A stretch of DNA of 46,930 nucleotides from positions 1-46,930 of the forward strand of contig NZ_SSTC01000030.1 in NCBI RefSeq assembly GCF_004801855.1. The letters run 5' to 3'. A program made the position numbers and the translations under genes. This stretch comes from Pseudomonas sp. A-1. Lineage in GTDB: Bacteria; Pseudomonadota; Gammaproteobacteria; Pseudomonadales; Pseudomonadaceae. Within the stretch, counting starts at the first letter, position 1; every line of letters starts with the position of its first letter. Positions 24,718 through 41,528 of the stretch are shown piece after piece. Below the pieces are notes generated by a model. That model was not told where the DNA came from, searched no databases, and worked only from the letters and a program-made list of their open reading frames with translations.

Positions 24718-25531
24718 TGCTCAGCTCCTGATGCATTTGATGAGGGTTGGCAACCAGGTCTTTCGGCTTCAGCTCCCGGTAAGGAGTGTCAAGATCGAAA
24801 AGGAAACAGTGCCGGGCCAGCAACTGGCGTAGCCAATAGAGCGCCTGACCGGCCTCCAGCTGGCCGGAGGTATCCAGTCCTTGGGCAATAGCGGTCAGCT
24901 TCCGGTCTGGGTGACGCTGAAACTCGAGCAGAAACAGCTGCTGGTAATGGGCGAGATCGTCCTGAGCGATGTCGTCTTCAGCATGGGCAGGATAGAGCCA
25001 TTGGATATTGGCAAATGCCACCTTGGATACCTCGCGCTCCGTGACGATACCCCAGGGAATACCTTTTTCCTGCCAGTAACGCCTTTCAAGCTCAAGCCTC
25101 TCGATAACTTCAGGCTTCTGCAGGTCGGTACTGTACTTGGCCTGAATCGCGATGCTCGGGCGCTGAGGATCTTCGAAGTCCACCAAGAAGTCGCTGGTCA
25201 GTACCTGCGGGGTGCCCTTGTAACGCCCGTGGGGCAGGCCAAGCTCCTCGGCGATGCGCACCGTATCTTCGACTCGCATCGGGAACTGTTCACGAATATC
25301 GGTGACATGGGGAGACCGATCCAAGGTCAGGAAGATGGCCAGCTCAAGATCGGATAGAAGATGGTGCAGGCGCCGAGTCTTGCTGCCAGGCAGGCGGTGG
25401 GAGCGACCCAGCGAGGACACGTCCCTGGTGTAGATGAACGGCTTGTAGTCTGATCCCTGGCCTTGGCCACGCCCGTCCTTGAGCCTTCTATCGATCTGGG
25501 CCTGGGTCAGCCCCTTGAATGTTCCAGACAT
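24704..25531 (-). CDS. tnsA: TnsA, 5'-strand endonuclease subunit
   Basis: A 275-residue protein (Tn7: 273) that cuts the 5' ends, making transposition cut-and-paste. It is a restriction-enzyme-like nuclease; the catalytic residues fall at E63 in SDLELAIFL, D114 in LTSDFLVDF and K132 in IQAKYS, the same numbers as in Tn7 TnsA. With TnsB and TnsC it forms the core machinery. The ATG at 25531 is 120 bases inside the right end, so its promoter region overlaps the TnsB-binding repeats, as in Tn7, where TnsB represses the operon. It is also co-directional with glmS. Confidence 0.95.
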   Translation of the reverse strand: MSGTFKGLTQAQIDRRLKDGRGQGQGSDYKPFIYTRDVSSLGRSHRLPGSKTRRLHHLLSDLELAIFLTLDRSPHVTDIREQFPMRVEDTVRIAEELGLPHGRYKGTPQVLTSDFLVDFEDPQRPSIAIQAKYSTDLQKPEVIERLELERRYWQEKGIPWGIVTEREVSKVAFANIQWLYPAHAEDDIAQDDLAHYQQLFLLEFQRHPDRKLTAIAQGLDTSGQLEAGQALYWLRQLLARHCFLFDLDTPYRELKPKDLVANPHQMHQELSSVAR

Positions 25532-25585
25532 GAGAAAGCCTGCCCCCGCTGTGTCGATGACATCAACATAGCGGATACAGGCTCA

Positions 25586-25651
25586 GGATGAAACTTTATT
25601 TATAAGGATGACACTTTATTTGTACGGATGAACCTTTATTTGCATCCCACA
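25586..25651 (-). repeat. Right end of the Tn7-like element with three TnsB-type repeats
   Basis: Three copies of an 18-base unit, GGATGAMMCTTTATTTRY, start at 25586, 25606 and 25626, exactly 20 bases apart. After the third the element ends with CCCACA at 25646-25651; read from the outside the tip is TGTGGGATGCAAATAAAGG, comparable to the TGTGGGCGGACAAAATAG of Tn7. Tn7 has four overlapping 22-base TnsB sites at its right end, so a similar dense array is expected. Confidence 0.88.
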
Positions 25652-25677
25652 ACAGGGGGAAAGGGCGTCGCGCGCGG

Positions 25678-27513
<1,836 letters not shown>

Positions 27514-27531
27514 GCGGGCTCTCCTTTCGAT

Positions 27532-28305
27532 CTATCGGCTGGGGACGGCGGCGCAGATCAGCCGGATGCCGTGCGCCTGGATCTGTTCGCGCACCGCGGG
27601 CTCGAGGCGCTCGTCGGTAATCAGGGTGTGGATGCTGCTCCACGGCAGCTCCAGATTGGGCATGCGCCGGCCGACCTTGTCGGCCTCGAGCATGACGATC
27701 ACCTCGCGCGCCACCTCGGCCATCACCCTCGACAGGCCGAGCAGCTCGTTGAAGGTGGTGGTGCCGCGCGCCAGGTCGAGACCGTCGGCGCCGATGAACA
27801 GCTGGTCGAAGTCGTAGGAACGCAGCACCTGCTCGGCGACCTGGCCCTGGAACGACTCCGAATGCGGATCCCAGGTGCCGCCGGTCATCAGCAGCACCGG
27901 CTCCTGCTCCAGTTCGCGCAGGGCGTTGGCCACGCTCAGCGAGTTGGTCATCACCACCAGGCCGGGGCGGCGGTCCAGCTCGGGGATCAGCGCCGCGGTG
28001 GTGCTGCCGCTGTCGATGATGATCCGCGCATGCTCGCGGATGCAGGCGGCCGCGGCGCGGGCGATGGCCTGCTTGTACGGCGACACGCTCTGGGCGTGCT
28101 CGGTCACCAGCTCGTGGGGCACCGGCACCGCGCCGCCGTAGCGGCGCAGCAGCAGGCCGTTGTTCTCCAGCGCGGCCAGGTCCTTGCGGATGGTCACTTC
28201 CGAGGTCTGGAAATGGCGGGCCAGAGCCTCGACATGGACCTCGCCCTGCTCGGCGAGCAGGGCGAGGATGGCGTGACGACGCTGCGGGGTGTTGCGCTTG
28301 GACAT
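27532..28305 (-). CDS. glmR: DeoR-family transcriptional regulator (GlmR-type)
   Basis: A 257-residue regulator with an N-terminal helix-turn-helix (RHAILALLAEQGEVHVEALARHFQTSEVTIRKDLAALE, about residues 10-45) and a C-terminal DeoR sugar-phosphate sensor with IIIDSGSTTAAL and LFIGADGLD. Its place between glmU and glmS is the conserved Pseudomonas arrangement, so control of aminosugar synthesis or glmS is likely; the ligand is unproven. The ATG at 28305 has a weak ribosome site. Repeats in its promoter suggest self-regulation. Confidence 0.85.
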   Translation of the reverse strand: MSKRNTPQRRHAILALLAEQGEVHVEALARHFQTSEVTIRKDLAALENNGLLLRRYGGAVPVPHELVTEHAQSVSPYKQAIARAAAACIREHARIIIDSGSTTAALIPELDRRPGLVVMTNSLSVANALRELEQEPVLLMTGGTWDPHSESFQGQVAEQVLRSYDFDQLFIGADGLDLARGTTTFNELLGLSRVMAEVAREVIVMLEADKVGRRMPNLELPWSSIHTLITDERLEPAVREQIQAHGIRLICAAVPSR

Positions 28306-28311
28306 TCGCAG

Positions 28312-28357
28312 GTTTCGTTTCGAAAGTTTCGATTCGTAAATTATAGGTGCGAATCAA
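28312..28357 (-). promoter_or_regulatory. glmR promoter with inverted and direct repeats
   Basis: On the minus strand a perfect -10 box TATAAT lies at 28345-28340; no good -35 is seen. It sits inside the inverted repeat GATTCG (28331-28336) and CGAATC (28350-28355). Nearer the gene, TTTCG occurs three times, one as the palindrome TTTCGAAA (28318-28325). DeoR-type proteins often bind such repeats, so autoregulation is likely. Confidence 0.5.
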
Positions 28358-28428
28358 AACTCAGCCGGCTCCGGGCGTCAAGCCTCGGCGGACGAAACCA
28401 TCCGCATGCCCGGCCTGGACCCGTGGAT

Positions 28429-28566
28429 TGTGGACAACCGGAGCAGCACGTTATCCACATGATTTCTGTCGGGCCAAAGCTATCGGCCTGTGGACAACTG
28501 CAGCATGCAGTTTGTCCACAGGTCCTCTCGCCGCCGCAGGCAACGCTCCGCGCAGCGTTATCCACA
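28429..28566. repeat. DnaA-box cluster and hairpin between glmU and glmR
   Basis: Five DnaA-box-like nonamers in 138 bases: TTATCCACA at 28451 and 28558 (perfect to consensus TTATNCACA), and TTGTCCACA or its complement at 28429, 28489 and 28512 (one mismatch each). The boxes at 28489 and 28512 belong to a long inverted repeat, CTGTGGACAACTGCA against TGCAGTTTGTCCACAG, that could form a hairpin with one bulge just past the glmU stop. It may act as a DnaA titration site, a secondary origin element or the glmU terminator. No gene lies in 28306-28583. Confidence 0.65.
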
Positions 28567-28583
28567 GTGCGGTGGCGGCAGAC

Positions 28584-29951
28584 TCAGCCCTTGGGCTTCT
28601 TCACCGGGCGCTGCCAGCCGTCGATATTGCGCTGGCGCGCGCGGCCGACCGCCAGGGTGCTGGCCGGCACCTCGCTGGTGATCACCGAGCCGGCGGCGGT
28701 GGTGGCGCCGTCGCCGATGGTCACCGGCGCCACCAGCGAGTTGTTGGTGCCGATGAAGGCATCCACGCCGATCACCGTGCGGTGCTTGTAGGCGCCGTCG
28801 TAGTTGCAGGTGATGGTACCGGCGCCGATGTTGCTCTGCGCGCCGATCTCGGCATCGCCCAGGTAGGCCAGGTGGCCGGCCTTGGCGCCCTCGCCCATCA
28901 CCGCGTTCTTCAGCTCGACGAAGTTGCCGACGTGCGCCCCGGCGCCCAGCACGCTGCCCGGGCGCAGGCGGGCGAACGGCCCGCAGTCGGCGCCCTCGCC
29001 CAGTTCGGCGCCGTCCAGGTGGCTGTTGGCCTTGACGATGGCGCCACGGCGCAGGGTGCTGTTGCGGATCACGCAGTTGGGGCCGATCTCGACACCATCC
29101 TCGATGACCACCCGGCCCTCGAGGATCACGTTGATGTCGATGACCACGTCGCGGCCGACCGTCACCTCGCCGCGCACATCGAAGCGCGCCGGATCGAGCA
29201 GGGTCACGCCCTGGGCCATCAGCCGCCGCGCGGCGCGCAGCTGGTAGTGGCGCTCCAGCTCGGCGAGCTGGCGGCGGTCGTTGGCGCCCTGCACCTCCAT
29301 GGCGTCCTCCGGCTGCGCGGTGGCCACGCCCAGGCCGTCGGCCACCGCCATGGCGATCACGTCGGTCAGGTAGTACTCGCCCTGGGCGTTGCTGTTGGAC
29401 AGGCGGCCCATCCACTCGGCCATGCGCGCGCCGGGCATGGCGAGGATGCCGGTGTTGCCCTCGCGGATGGCGCGCTGCTCGGCATTGGCGTCCTTCTGCT
29501 CGACGATGGCGGTCACCCGGTCCTCGCCATCACGGAGGATGCGCCCGTAGCCGGTGGGGTCGGCCAGCTCGACGGTGAGCAGGGCCAGCTGTTCGGGGCC
29601 GGCGTGGGCCAGCAGGCGCTCGAGGGTCGGCGCCTCGATCAGCGGCACGTCGCCGTAGAGCACCAGCACCTGCTCGGCGTCGATGAACGGCAGGGCCTGG
29701 GCCACGGCATGACCGGTGCCGAGCTGCTGCTCCTGCAGGACGAAGTTCAGGTCGTCGGCGGCCAGGCGCTCGCGCACCGCTTCGGCGCCGTGGCCGATCA
29801 CCACGTGGATGCGCTGCGGCTGCAGGGCGCGCGCGGTATCGATGACGTGGCCGAGCATGGGCTTGCCGGCCACCGGATGCAGCACCTTGGGCAGTGCCGA
29901 GCGCATGCGGGTGCCCTGGCCGGCAGCGAGGATGACGATTTCCAGACTCAT
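28584..29951 (-). CDS. glmU: Bifunctional GlmU: GlcNAc-1-P uridyltransferase and GlcN-1-P acetyltransferase
   Basis: A 455-residue enzyme that acetylates glucosamine-1-phosphate and couples it to UTP, giving UDP-GlcNAc for peptidoglycan and lipopolysaccharide. The N-terminal pyrophosphorylase motif is [18 protein letters not shown] (8-25); the C-terminal half is a left-handed beta helix of hexapeptide repeats, with the acetyltransferase site around [19 protein letters not shown]. Length is normal. It is preceded by the atp terminator and followed by a DnaA-box region. Confidence 0.97.
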   Translation of the reverse strand: MSLEIVILAAGQGTRMRSALPKVLHPVAGKPMLGHVIDTARALQPQRIHVVIGHGAEAVRERLAADDLNFVLQEQQLGTGHAVAQALPFIDAEQVLVLYGDVPLIEAPTLERLLAHAGPEQLALLTVELADPTGYGRILRDGEDRVTAIVEQKDANAEQRAIREGNTGILAMPGARMAEWMGRLSNSNAQGEYYLTDVIAMAVADGLGVATAQPEDAMEVQGANDRRQLAELERHYQLRAARRLMAQGVTLLDPARFDVRGEVTVGRDVVIDINVILEGRVVIEDGVEIGPNCVIRNSTLRRGAIVKANSHLDGAELGEGADCGPFARLRPGSVLGAGAHVGNFVELKNAVMGEGAKAGHLAYLGDAEIGAQSNIGAGTITCNYDGAYKHRTVIGVDAFIGTNNSLVAPVTIGDGATTAAGSVITSEVPASTLAVGRARQRNIDGWQRPVKKPKG

Positions 29952-30043
29952 GGGTGTACTTCCCTATGCAGCCCCAGACCTGGGCTGGAGCGAAATGAAC
30001 AGAAACGGTGGGCAGCGGTGCAGACACGACGCGCTGCAGCCGA

Positions 30044-30080
30044 AAATAAAAAAAGGGGATAGCCAAAGCTACCCCCTTTT
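30044..30080 (-). terminator. Intrinsic terminator of the atp operon
   Basis: Read on the minus strand, AAAAGGGGGTAGC pairs with GCTATCCCCTTTT (one mismatch, loop TTTG), followed by a T-rich run TTTTTTTATTTT. It lies 34 bases after the atpC stop and is a textbook Rho-independent terminator. Confidence 0.88.
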
Positions 30081-30113
30081 CTGGTGAACCGGACGACTGG
30101 GCCGCAATGCGGA

Positions 30114-30548
30114 TCAGTGCATCGGACCACCGAACTTCTTGCGCAGTTCCTGAATGGTCCGCAGCTGCGCAGCAGCCTCGGCCAGACGGGCGGAAGCGGT
30201 CGAGTAGTCGAACTCGGCACCCTTCTCGCTGAGCGCCTTCTCGGCAGCCTTCTGGGCTTCGAGAGCCGCAGCCTCGTCGAGGTCGGCAGCACGGATCGCG
30301 GTGTCGGCCAGGACCTTCACCATGCTCGGCTGCACTTCGAGGAAACCGCCGGAGATGTAGTACACCTCCTGCGCGCCACCCTGCTTGATCACGCGCACCG
30401 GACCCGGCTTGAGATCGGTCAGCAGCGGGGCGTGGCCCGGCAGAATACCCACATCGCCCATGTGACCATGGGCGACGACCATTTCCACCAGCCCCGAGAA
30501 CAGCTCTTCTTCCGCGCTGACGATGTCGCAGTGGACTGTCATAGCCAT
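30114..30548 (-). CDS. atpC: ATP synthase epsilon subunit
   Basis: A 144-residue protein of the F1 central stalk that couples rotation and inhibits ATP hydrolysis. It has the N-terminal beta-sandwich ([36 protein letters not shown]) and the C-terminal helical hairpin rich in Ala and Glu. I prefer the ATG at 30548 (MAMTV) because GAGG sits seven bases upstream; the ATG at 30554 would be one base from it. It is the last gene of the operon. Confidence 0.95.
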   Translation of the reverse strand: MAMTVHCDIVSAEEELFSGLVEMVVAHGHMGDVGILPGHAPLLTDLKPGPVRVIKQGGAQEVYYISGGFLEVQPSMVKVLADTAIRAADLDEAAALEAQKAAEKALSEKGAEFDYSTASARLAEAAAQLRTIQELRKKFGGPMH

Positions 30549-30622
30549 ATTCATGCCTCGGTAAGCAGGCGGGGCTACCGGGGCAGCCGCCGCCTGGTCG
30601 AGCGCCCGTCAGGGCGCGCCAG

Positions 30623-32898
<2,276 letters not shown>

Positions 32899-32920
32899 TT
32901 GACACCTTTCGGGTTAGCAG

Positions 32921-32942
32921 GCGGGAGCCTTGCGGCTCCCGC
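32921..32942 (-). other. Intercistronic hairpin between atpA and atpG
   Basis: GCGGGAGCC (32921-32929) and GGCTCCCGC (32934-32942) form a perfect nine-base stem with a four-base loop, starting seven bases after the atpA stop. With no T tract it is more likely an mRNA processing or stability element than a terminator. Confidence 0.65.
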
Positions 32943-32948
32943 TGCGGC

Positions 32949-34493
<1,545 letters not shown>

Positions 34494-34508
34494 GCCATGC
34501 CCCTCAAA

Positions 34509-35045
34509 TCAGGATTTCAACGCTTCGGCCAACTGGTTCAGTTTGCCGCGGACCGAACCGTCGATAACCAGGTCACCCGCACGAATGATCAAACCGCCGA
34601 TGAGGGCGGGATTGACGACCGGGGTAGGCTGGACGGTGCGATCTAGCCGCTTCGACAAGGCGGCAGCCAGAGTTTGGAGTTGTTCGGCGCTCAGTTCGTG
34701 AGCCGTCTCGACCTCGACGTCGATCGAACGCTCGGCTTCCGCCTTCAGCATCTCGAACTGGTCGCGCACGGTCGGCAGCAGTTCCAGGCGATCGTTTTCG
34801 CCCAGCGCCACCACGAAGTTGCGGAACGACTCGTCGATGCGTTCAGCGCACAGCTGAACCAGAACCTCGGCCTTGCGGTCGCGGGTCAGGGCCGGATTGC
34901 GCAGCTGGGCGATGACTTCGGGGGACTCCACGAAGGCCGCGCTCAGCGCCAGCATGTTCGACCAGGCATCGCTTTGTTTGGCTGCGGAAGCGAACTCGAA
35001 GGCGGCTTTCGCATAAGGCCGAGCAAGCGTATTGATAGTTGCCAT
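34509..35045 (-). CDS. atpH: ATP synthase delta subunit
   Basis: A 178-residue stalk subunit that joins the b dimer to the top of F1. The helical N-terminal domain begins MATINTLARPYAKAAFEFA, the usual delta signature, and the C-terminal ALIGGLIIRAGDLVIDGSVRGKL block is diagnostic. It lies between atpF (12 bases) and atpA (15 bases). Confidence 0.97.
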   Translation of the reverse strand: MATINTLARPYAKAAFEFASAAKQSDAWSNMLALSAAFVESPEVIAQLRNPALTRDRKAEVLVQLCAERIDESFRNFVVALGENDRLELLPTVRDQFEMLKAEAERSIDVEVETAHELSAEQLQTLAAALSKRLDRTVQPTPVVNPALIGGLIIRAGDLVIDGSVRGKLNQLAEALKS

Positions 35046-35057
35046 CGCTCGCCTCGC

Positions 35058-35528
35058 TTAGAGTTGGGAGGCCAGTTTTGCGACCAGATCGTTGTGTGCC
35101 TTGGTGTCCACGGAGGACTCCAGGATCTTCTCGGCACCGGCGACGGCGAGGGCCGCAACCTGGGCGCGCAGCTGATCCTTGGCGCGATTCACTTCAACCT
35201 CGATTTCGGCCTTGGCACTGGCAAGCAGACGCTCGCCTTCGCCACGGGCCTGCTGCTTGGCTTCCTCGACGATCGCGTTGGCGGTCTTGTTCGCCTTGTC
35301 GAGAATCTCGGCAGCCTGCTCCTTGGTTTCACGGAGCGTCTGGGCAGCTTTTTCCTGGGCCAGTTGCAGGTCGCGCTGGGCACGGCCGGCGGCATCCAGA
35401 CCTTCGGCAATTTTCTTCTGGCGGGCTTGCATGGCGGCGGTGATCGGCGGCCACACAAACTTCATGGTGAACCAGACGAAAATAGCGAAGGCAATCGTTT
35501 GACCGAACAGCGTCAAGTTAATGTTCAC
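35058..35528 (-). CDS. atpF: ATP synthase b subunit
   Basis: A 156-residue peripheral stalk subunit with one N-terminal membrane helix (about 5-27, [21 protein letters not shown]) followed by a long Ala/Lys/Glu-rich coiled coil that forms a dimer. The family length is 156. A strong hairpin lies in the 102 bases between atpE and this gene. Confidence 0.97.
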   Translation of the reverse strand: MNINLTLFGQTIAFAIFVWFTMKFVWPPITAAMQARQKKIAEGLDAAGRAQRDLQLAQEKAAQTLRETKEQAAEILDKANKTANAIVEEAKQQARGEGERLLASAKAEIEVEVNRAKDQLRAQVAALAVAGAEKILESSVDTKAHNDLVAKLASQL

Positions 35529-35579
35529 AGCGATTTACCTCGTGCTATCTCGTGGGTCCGGGTAGTCAGAGCATCGGCA

Positions 35580-35608
35580 GGCCGGACCGCGCACGGCGCG
35601 GTCCGGCC
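35580..35608 (-). other. Perfect hairpin between atpE and atpF
   Basis: GGCCGGACCGCGC (35580-35592) and its exact complement (35596-35608) make a 13-base GC-rich stem with a three-base loop, 22 bases after the atpE stop. It should protect or partially end the transcript behind atpE, which would favour the higher output needed for the c ring. Confidence 0.75.
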
Positions 35609-35630
35609 AATGATCCGCGGATGCCTGAAC

Positions 35631-35876
<246 letters not shown>

Positions 35877-35922
35877 CTAAAGGTTAAGGTTTCGTTGGTT
35901 AAAGCGAGGGTTGGTCCACTGT

Positions 35923-36756
<834 letters not shown>

Positions 36757-37155
36757 CTAATGCTTCGGAAAGCCCTTCACCAGCAGGAGCGCACACGCGG
36801 AGGTGCCCAGCACCAGAGCGTAGCCGGCAAACAGCGCCGCCACGTTCAACCGCTCCACTCCTGCAAACACCAGCGCAAACAACGCTGCCGTCAGAAACAG
36901 TTTGCCCATCTCGCCCGACCAGAAGGACTGGACGATGGCCTTCACCGAACGCGCTCCGAAGTAGCGGAAGGCCTTGTACGTGAAGTACAGGTTCGGCAGA
37001 AACGCGATCATGCCGCCAAGCAGCGTGGAGTATCCGGCGACCGGTCCCATCCACAGTCCTCCCACCGCGGCAGCCACCAGGGCCACCGCCAGCTGGGTCA
37101 GCAGCAGCGGAAACACCGCGAGGCGGTGCAGGGGGGTCTTGTTGCGAAAGTTCAC
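36757..37155 (-). CDS. atpI: ATP synthase assembly protein AtpI
   Basis: A 132-residue membrane protein with four helices, encoded first in the atp operon. AtpI helps assemble the c ring or imports Mg2+ for the synthase; it is not in the final complex. The start is a GTG at 37155 (MNFRNKTPLHRLAVFPLLL) with a weak GGGG ribosome site; HRLAVFPVLL-type sequence is shared with other Pseudomonas AtpI proteins. The promoter lies about 70 bases upstream. Confidence 0.87.
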   Translation of the reverse strand: MNFRNKTPLHRLAVFPLLLTQLAVALVAAAVGGLWMGPVAGYSTLLGGMIAFLPNLYFTYKAFRYFGARSVKAIVQSFWSGEMGKLFLTAALFALVFAGVERLNVAALFAGYALVLGTSACALLLVKGFPKH

Positions 37156-37226
37156 CGCGTGGCCCCGCTTCCGTGTTGCTGGACTGTCTGCACTGCAGAC
37201 CCTGTGCCGGCAAAAATTGCGCCGGG

Positions 37227-37255
37227 AGTATAGGGGGGGAATCTGCCCCGTTCAA
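37227..37255 (-). promoter_or_regulatory. Sigma70 promoter of the atp operon
   Basis: On the minus strand TTGAAC (37255-37250) and TATACT (37232-37227) are separated by exactly 17 bases. It lies between the parB stop and atpI, giving a leader of about 65 bases. This is one of the clearest promoters in the window. Confidence 0.8.
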
Positions 37256-37299
37256 CTGCCGGGTAGTGAATTAAGACCATTCGCTACGCACTGCTACTT

Positions 37300-38169
37300 T
37301 CAGCGGATATGCGCCAGCACGCCCTGCAGCTCGTCCAGCGAGCCGTAGCGGATCACCAGCTGGCCCTTGCCCTTGTCGCCGTGACGGATCTGCACCACCG
37401 CGCCGAGCCGCTCGGCCAGGCGCTGTTCGAGGCGGGCGATGTCCGGATCGGCCTTGGCCGGCTCCACCTCCGCCTTGCCGCTCAGCCACTGGCGCACCAA
37501 GGCCTCGGTCTGCCGCACGGTCAGGCCACGTGCGACAACGTGCCGCGCTCCTTCCGCCTGGCGGGCGGCCGGCAGACCGAGCAGGGCGCGGGCATGGCCC
37601 ATCTCCAGATCGCCGTGGGCGAGCAGGGTCTTCACCTCCTCCGGCAGGGCGATCAGGCGCAGCAGGTTGGCGATGGTGACCCGCGACTTGCCGACCGCCT
37701 CGGCGACCTGCTGCTGGGTGAGCTGGAACTCCTGCTGCAGGCGCTGCAGGGCCATGGCCTCCTCGATCGGGTTGAGGTCCTCGCGCTGGATGTTCTCGAT
37801 CAGCGCCATGGCGATCGCCGCCTCGTCGCTGACCTCGCGCACCAGCGCCGGGATGCGCTCCAGGCCGGCCAGCTGGCTGGCGCGCCAGCGCCGCTCGCCG
37901 GCGATGATCTCGTAGCGCTCGCCGTCGAGCGGCCGCACCACCACCGGCTGCATCAGGCCCTGGCGGCGGATCGACTGGGCCAGCTCCTCGAGCGCCTGCG
38001 GATCCATGTCGCGGCGCGGCTGGTACTTGCCGCGCTGCAGCAGGTCCAGCGGCAGGTGCTGCAGCTCCTCGCGCGGCAGCTTGGCCGCCTGCTCCTGCAG
38101 GGCGGTGACGGTGGCGCCGCCGAGCAGGGCATCCAGACCGCGGCCCAGACCGCGTTTCTTCACAGCCAT
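37300..38169 (-). CDS. parB: Chromosome partition protein ParB
   Basis: A 289-residue CTPase that binds parS sites near the origin and loads SMC. The start MAVKKRGLGRGLDALLGG is the N-terminal ParA-interacting signature; GERRWRASQLAGLERIPALV is the CTP-binding arginine block; the helix-turn-helix (LTQQQVAEAVGKSRVTIANLLRL, about 130-155) binds parS; the C-terminal part dimerises. I chose the ATG at 38169 since AGGA lies seven bases before it and it matches other Pseudomonas ParBs. Confidence 0.95.
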   Translation of the reverse strand: MAVKKRGLGRGLDALLGGATVTALQEQAAKLPREELQHLPLDLLQRGKYQPRRDMDPQALEELAQSIRRQGLMQPVVVRPLDGERYEIIAGERRWRASQLAGLERIPALVREVSDEAAIAMALIENIQREDLNPIEEAMALQRLQQEFQLTQQQVAEAVGKSRVTIANLLRLIALPEEVKTLLAHGDLEMGHARALLGLPAARQAEGARHVVARGLTVRQTEALVRQWLSGKAEVEPAKADPDIARLEQRLAERLGAVVQIRHGDKGKGQLVIRYGSLDELQGVLAHIR

Positions 38170-38179
38170 GTGCAATTCC

Positions 38180-38971
38180 TCAAGCGATGGTGGTGGCGCG
38201 CTGGCCGCGGCGCTGGCGGACGAGCACTTCCTTCGCCAGTTCCAGGTAGGCCTTGGCGCCGCGCGAGGCCTTGTCGTAGACCAGCGCCGGCATGCCGTGG
38301 CTGGGCGCCTCGGCCAGGCGCACGTTGCGCGGAATGGTGGTCTCGTAGAGGGTGTCGCCGAAGTGCTGGCGCAGCTGCGCGGTGACGTCGTTGGTCAGGC
38401 CGACACGAGCGTCGTACATGGTGCGCAGGATGCCCTCGATCTTCAGGTTCGGATTGAGCAGCGAACCGATGCGCTGGATGCTGTTGACCAGGTCGGAGAG
38501 GCCTTCCAGCGCGTAGTACTCGCACTGCATGGGGATGATCACCCCGTCGGCGGCGACCAGCGCGTTGACGGTCAGCATCGACAGCGCCGGCGGGCAGTCG
38601 ATCAGGATGAAGTCGTAGCTGTCGCGGATCGGCGCCAGCGCCTGGCGCAGGCGCTGTTCCTTGTTCGGCAGCTCGAGCAGGCCGACCTCGGCGGCGGTGA
38701 GGTCGCGGTTGGCCGGCAGCAGCTGGTAGCGGCCGTGCTCGGAGGCCTGCATGGCCGCGGCGAGGTCGCAGTTGCCGACCAGCACGTCGTACACCGAATG
38801 CTCGAGGGCGAGCTTGTCCACACCGCTGCCGCTGGTGGCGTTGCCCTGCGGATCGAGGTCGATCAGCAGCACGCGGCGCTGCAGCGTCGCCAGCGAGGCG
38901 GCGAGGTTGACGCAGCTGGTGGTCTTGCCCACTCCGCCCTTCTGGTTGGCGATCGCGAATACTTTGGCCAT
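38180..38971 (-). CDS. parA: Chromosome partition ATPase ParA
   Basis: A 263-residue deviant Walker-A ATPase that segregates the origin region with ParB. The motif is KGGVGKTTS (11-19), with VLLIDLDPQGN as the next conserved block. Start at 38971 (MAKVFAIANQ) matches the family; an ATG three codons upstream has a closer AGGAG but gives an atypical start. Ten bases separate it from parB. Confidence 0.94.
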   Translation of the reverse strand: MAKVFAIANQKGGVGKTTSCVNLAASLATLQRRVLLIDLDPQGNATSGSGVDKLALEHSVYDVLVGNCDLAAAMQASEHGRYQLLPANRDLTAAEVGLLELPNKEQRLRQALAPIRDSYDFILIDCPPALSMLTVNALVAADGVIIPMQCEYYALEGLSDLVNSIQRIGSLLNPNLKIEGILRTMYDARVGLTNDVTAQLRQHFGDTLYETTIPRNVRLAEAPSHGMPALVYDKASRGAKAYLELAKEVLVRQRRGQRATTIA

Positions 38972-38988
38972 GCTCGGCATCTCTCTCC

Positions 38989-39635
38989 TCAGGCGCAGCG
39001 GCGCAGTATCAGCAGATGGCGCTGGCCCTGGCAACCGGGCACCTGCAGCACCTGTTCGGCTTCGACGCGGAAATCCGCCGGCAGCGCGGCGAGTTCCTCG
39101 TGCGGGTACTGGCCTTTCATCGCCAGCCAGCGGGTCTCGGCGTCGCCCAGGTGGCGGGTCCAGTGGGCGAAGTCGGCCAGCGAGCTGAACGCCCGCGAGA
39201 CGATGCCGGCGAAGGGTTGCACCGGGCGGAAGTTTTCCACACGACTGTGGACAACTTCCAGGTTGGCCAGCCTCAGCTCGAGCTTCACCTGGGTCTGGAA
39301 GCGGGTCTTCTTGCCGTTGGAGTCCAGGGTGGTGAAGCGCCGCTCGGGGAACAGGATGGCCAGCGGGATGCCGGGCATGCCGCCGCCGCTGCCGACGTCC
39401 AGCCAGTCATCCCCAGCCTCGCGCACGAACGGCACGATGCTCAGGCTGTCGAGCAGGTGGCGCGAGACCATCTCGTCCGGGTTGCGCACCGCGGTCAGGT
39501 TGTAGGCCTGGTTCCACTTGATCAGCAGGGCCAGGTAGGCCAGCAGCTGTTCCTGCTGGCTGGCGGTGAGCTCGACGCCGAGTTCGGCGGCGCCGCGGAG
39601 CAGTTCGGCGGCGTGGGCGGCAGTGACGGCGGACA

Positions 39636-39636
<1 letters not shown>
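38989..39636 (-). CDS. rsmG: 16S rRNA (guanine527-N7)-methyltransferase
   Basis: A 215-residue SAM methyltransferase that modifies G527 of 16S rRNA; its loss gives low-level streptomycin resistance. [20 protein letters not shown] and [21 protein letters not shown] (motif I) are diagnostic. It shares a base with the mnmG stop region and continues the mnmG-rsmG-parA-parB order seen in most proteobacteria. Confidence 0.95.

Positions 39637-41528
<1,892 letters not shown>

Larger units (their letters stand above)
1..25651. mobile_element. Tn7-like transposon, right part with cargo; left end outside window
   Basis: The right end is at 25651 (terminal TGTGGG on the minus strand), next to attTn7 behind glmS. 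Five transposition genes tnsA to tnsE occupy 17908-25531, in Tn7 order and facing inwards from the right end. In Tn7 the cargo lies between tnsE and the left end. I found no TGTGGG end with repeats and no second copy of the ACAGG flank to the left, so the element appears to continue past base 1. The boundaries of the tns part are well supported; that everything from 1 to 17771 is cargo is inference from the missing left end and the accessory nature of the genes. Confidence 0.75.
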
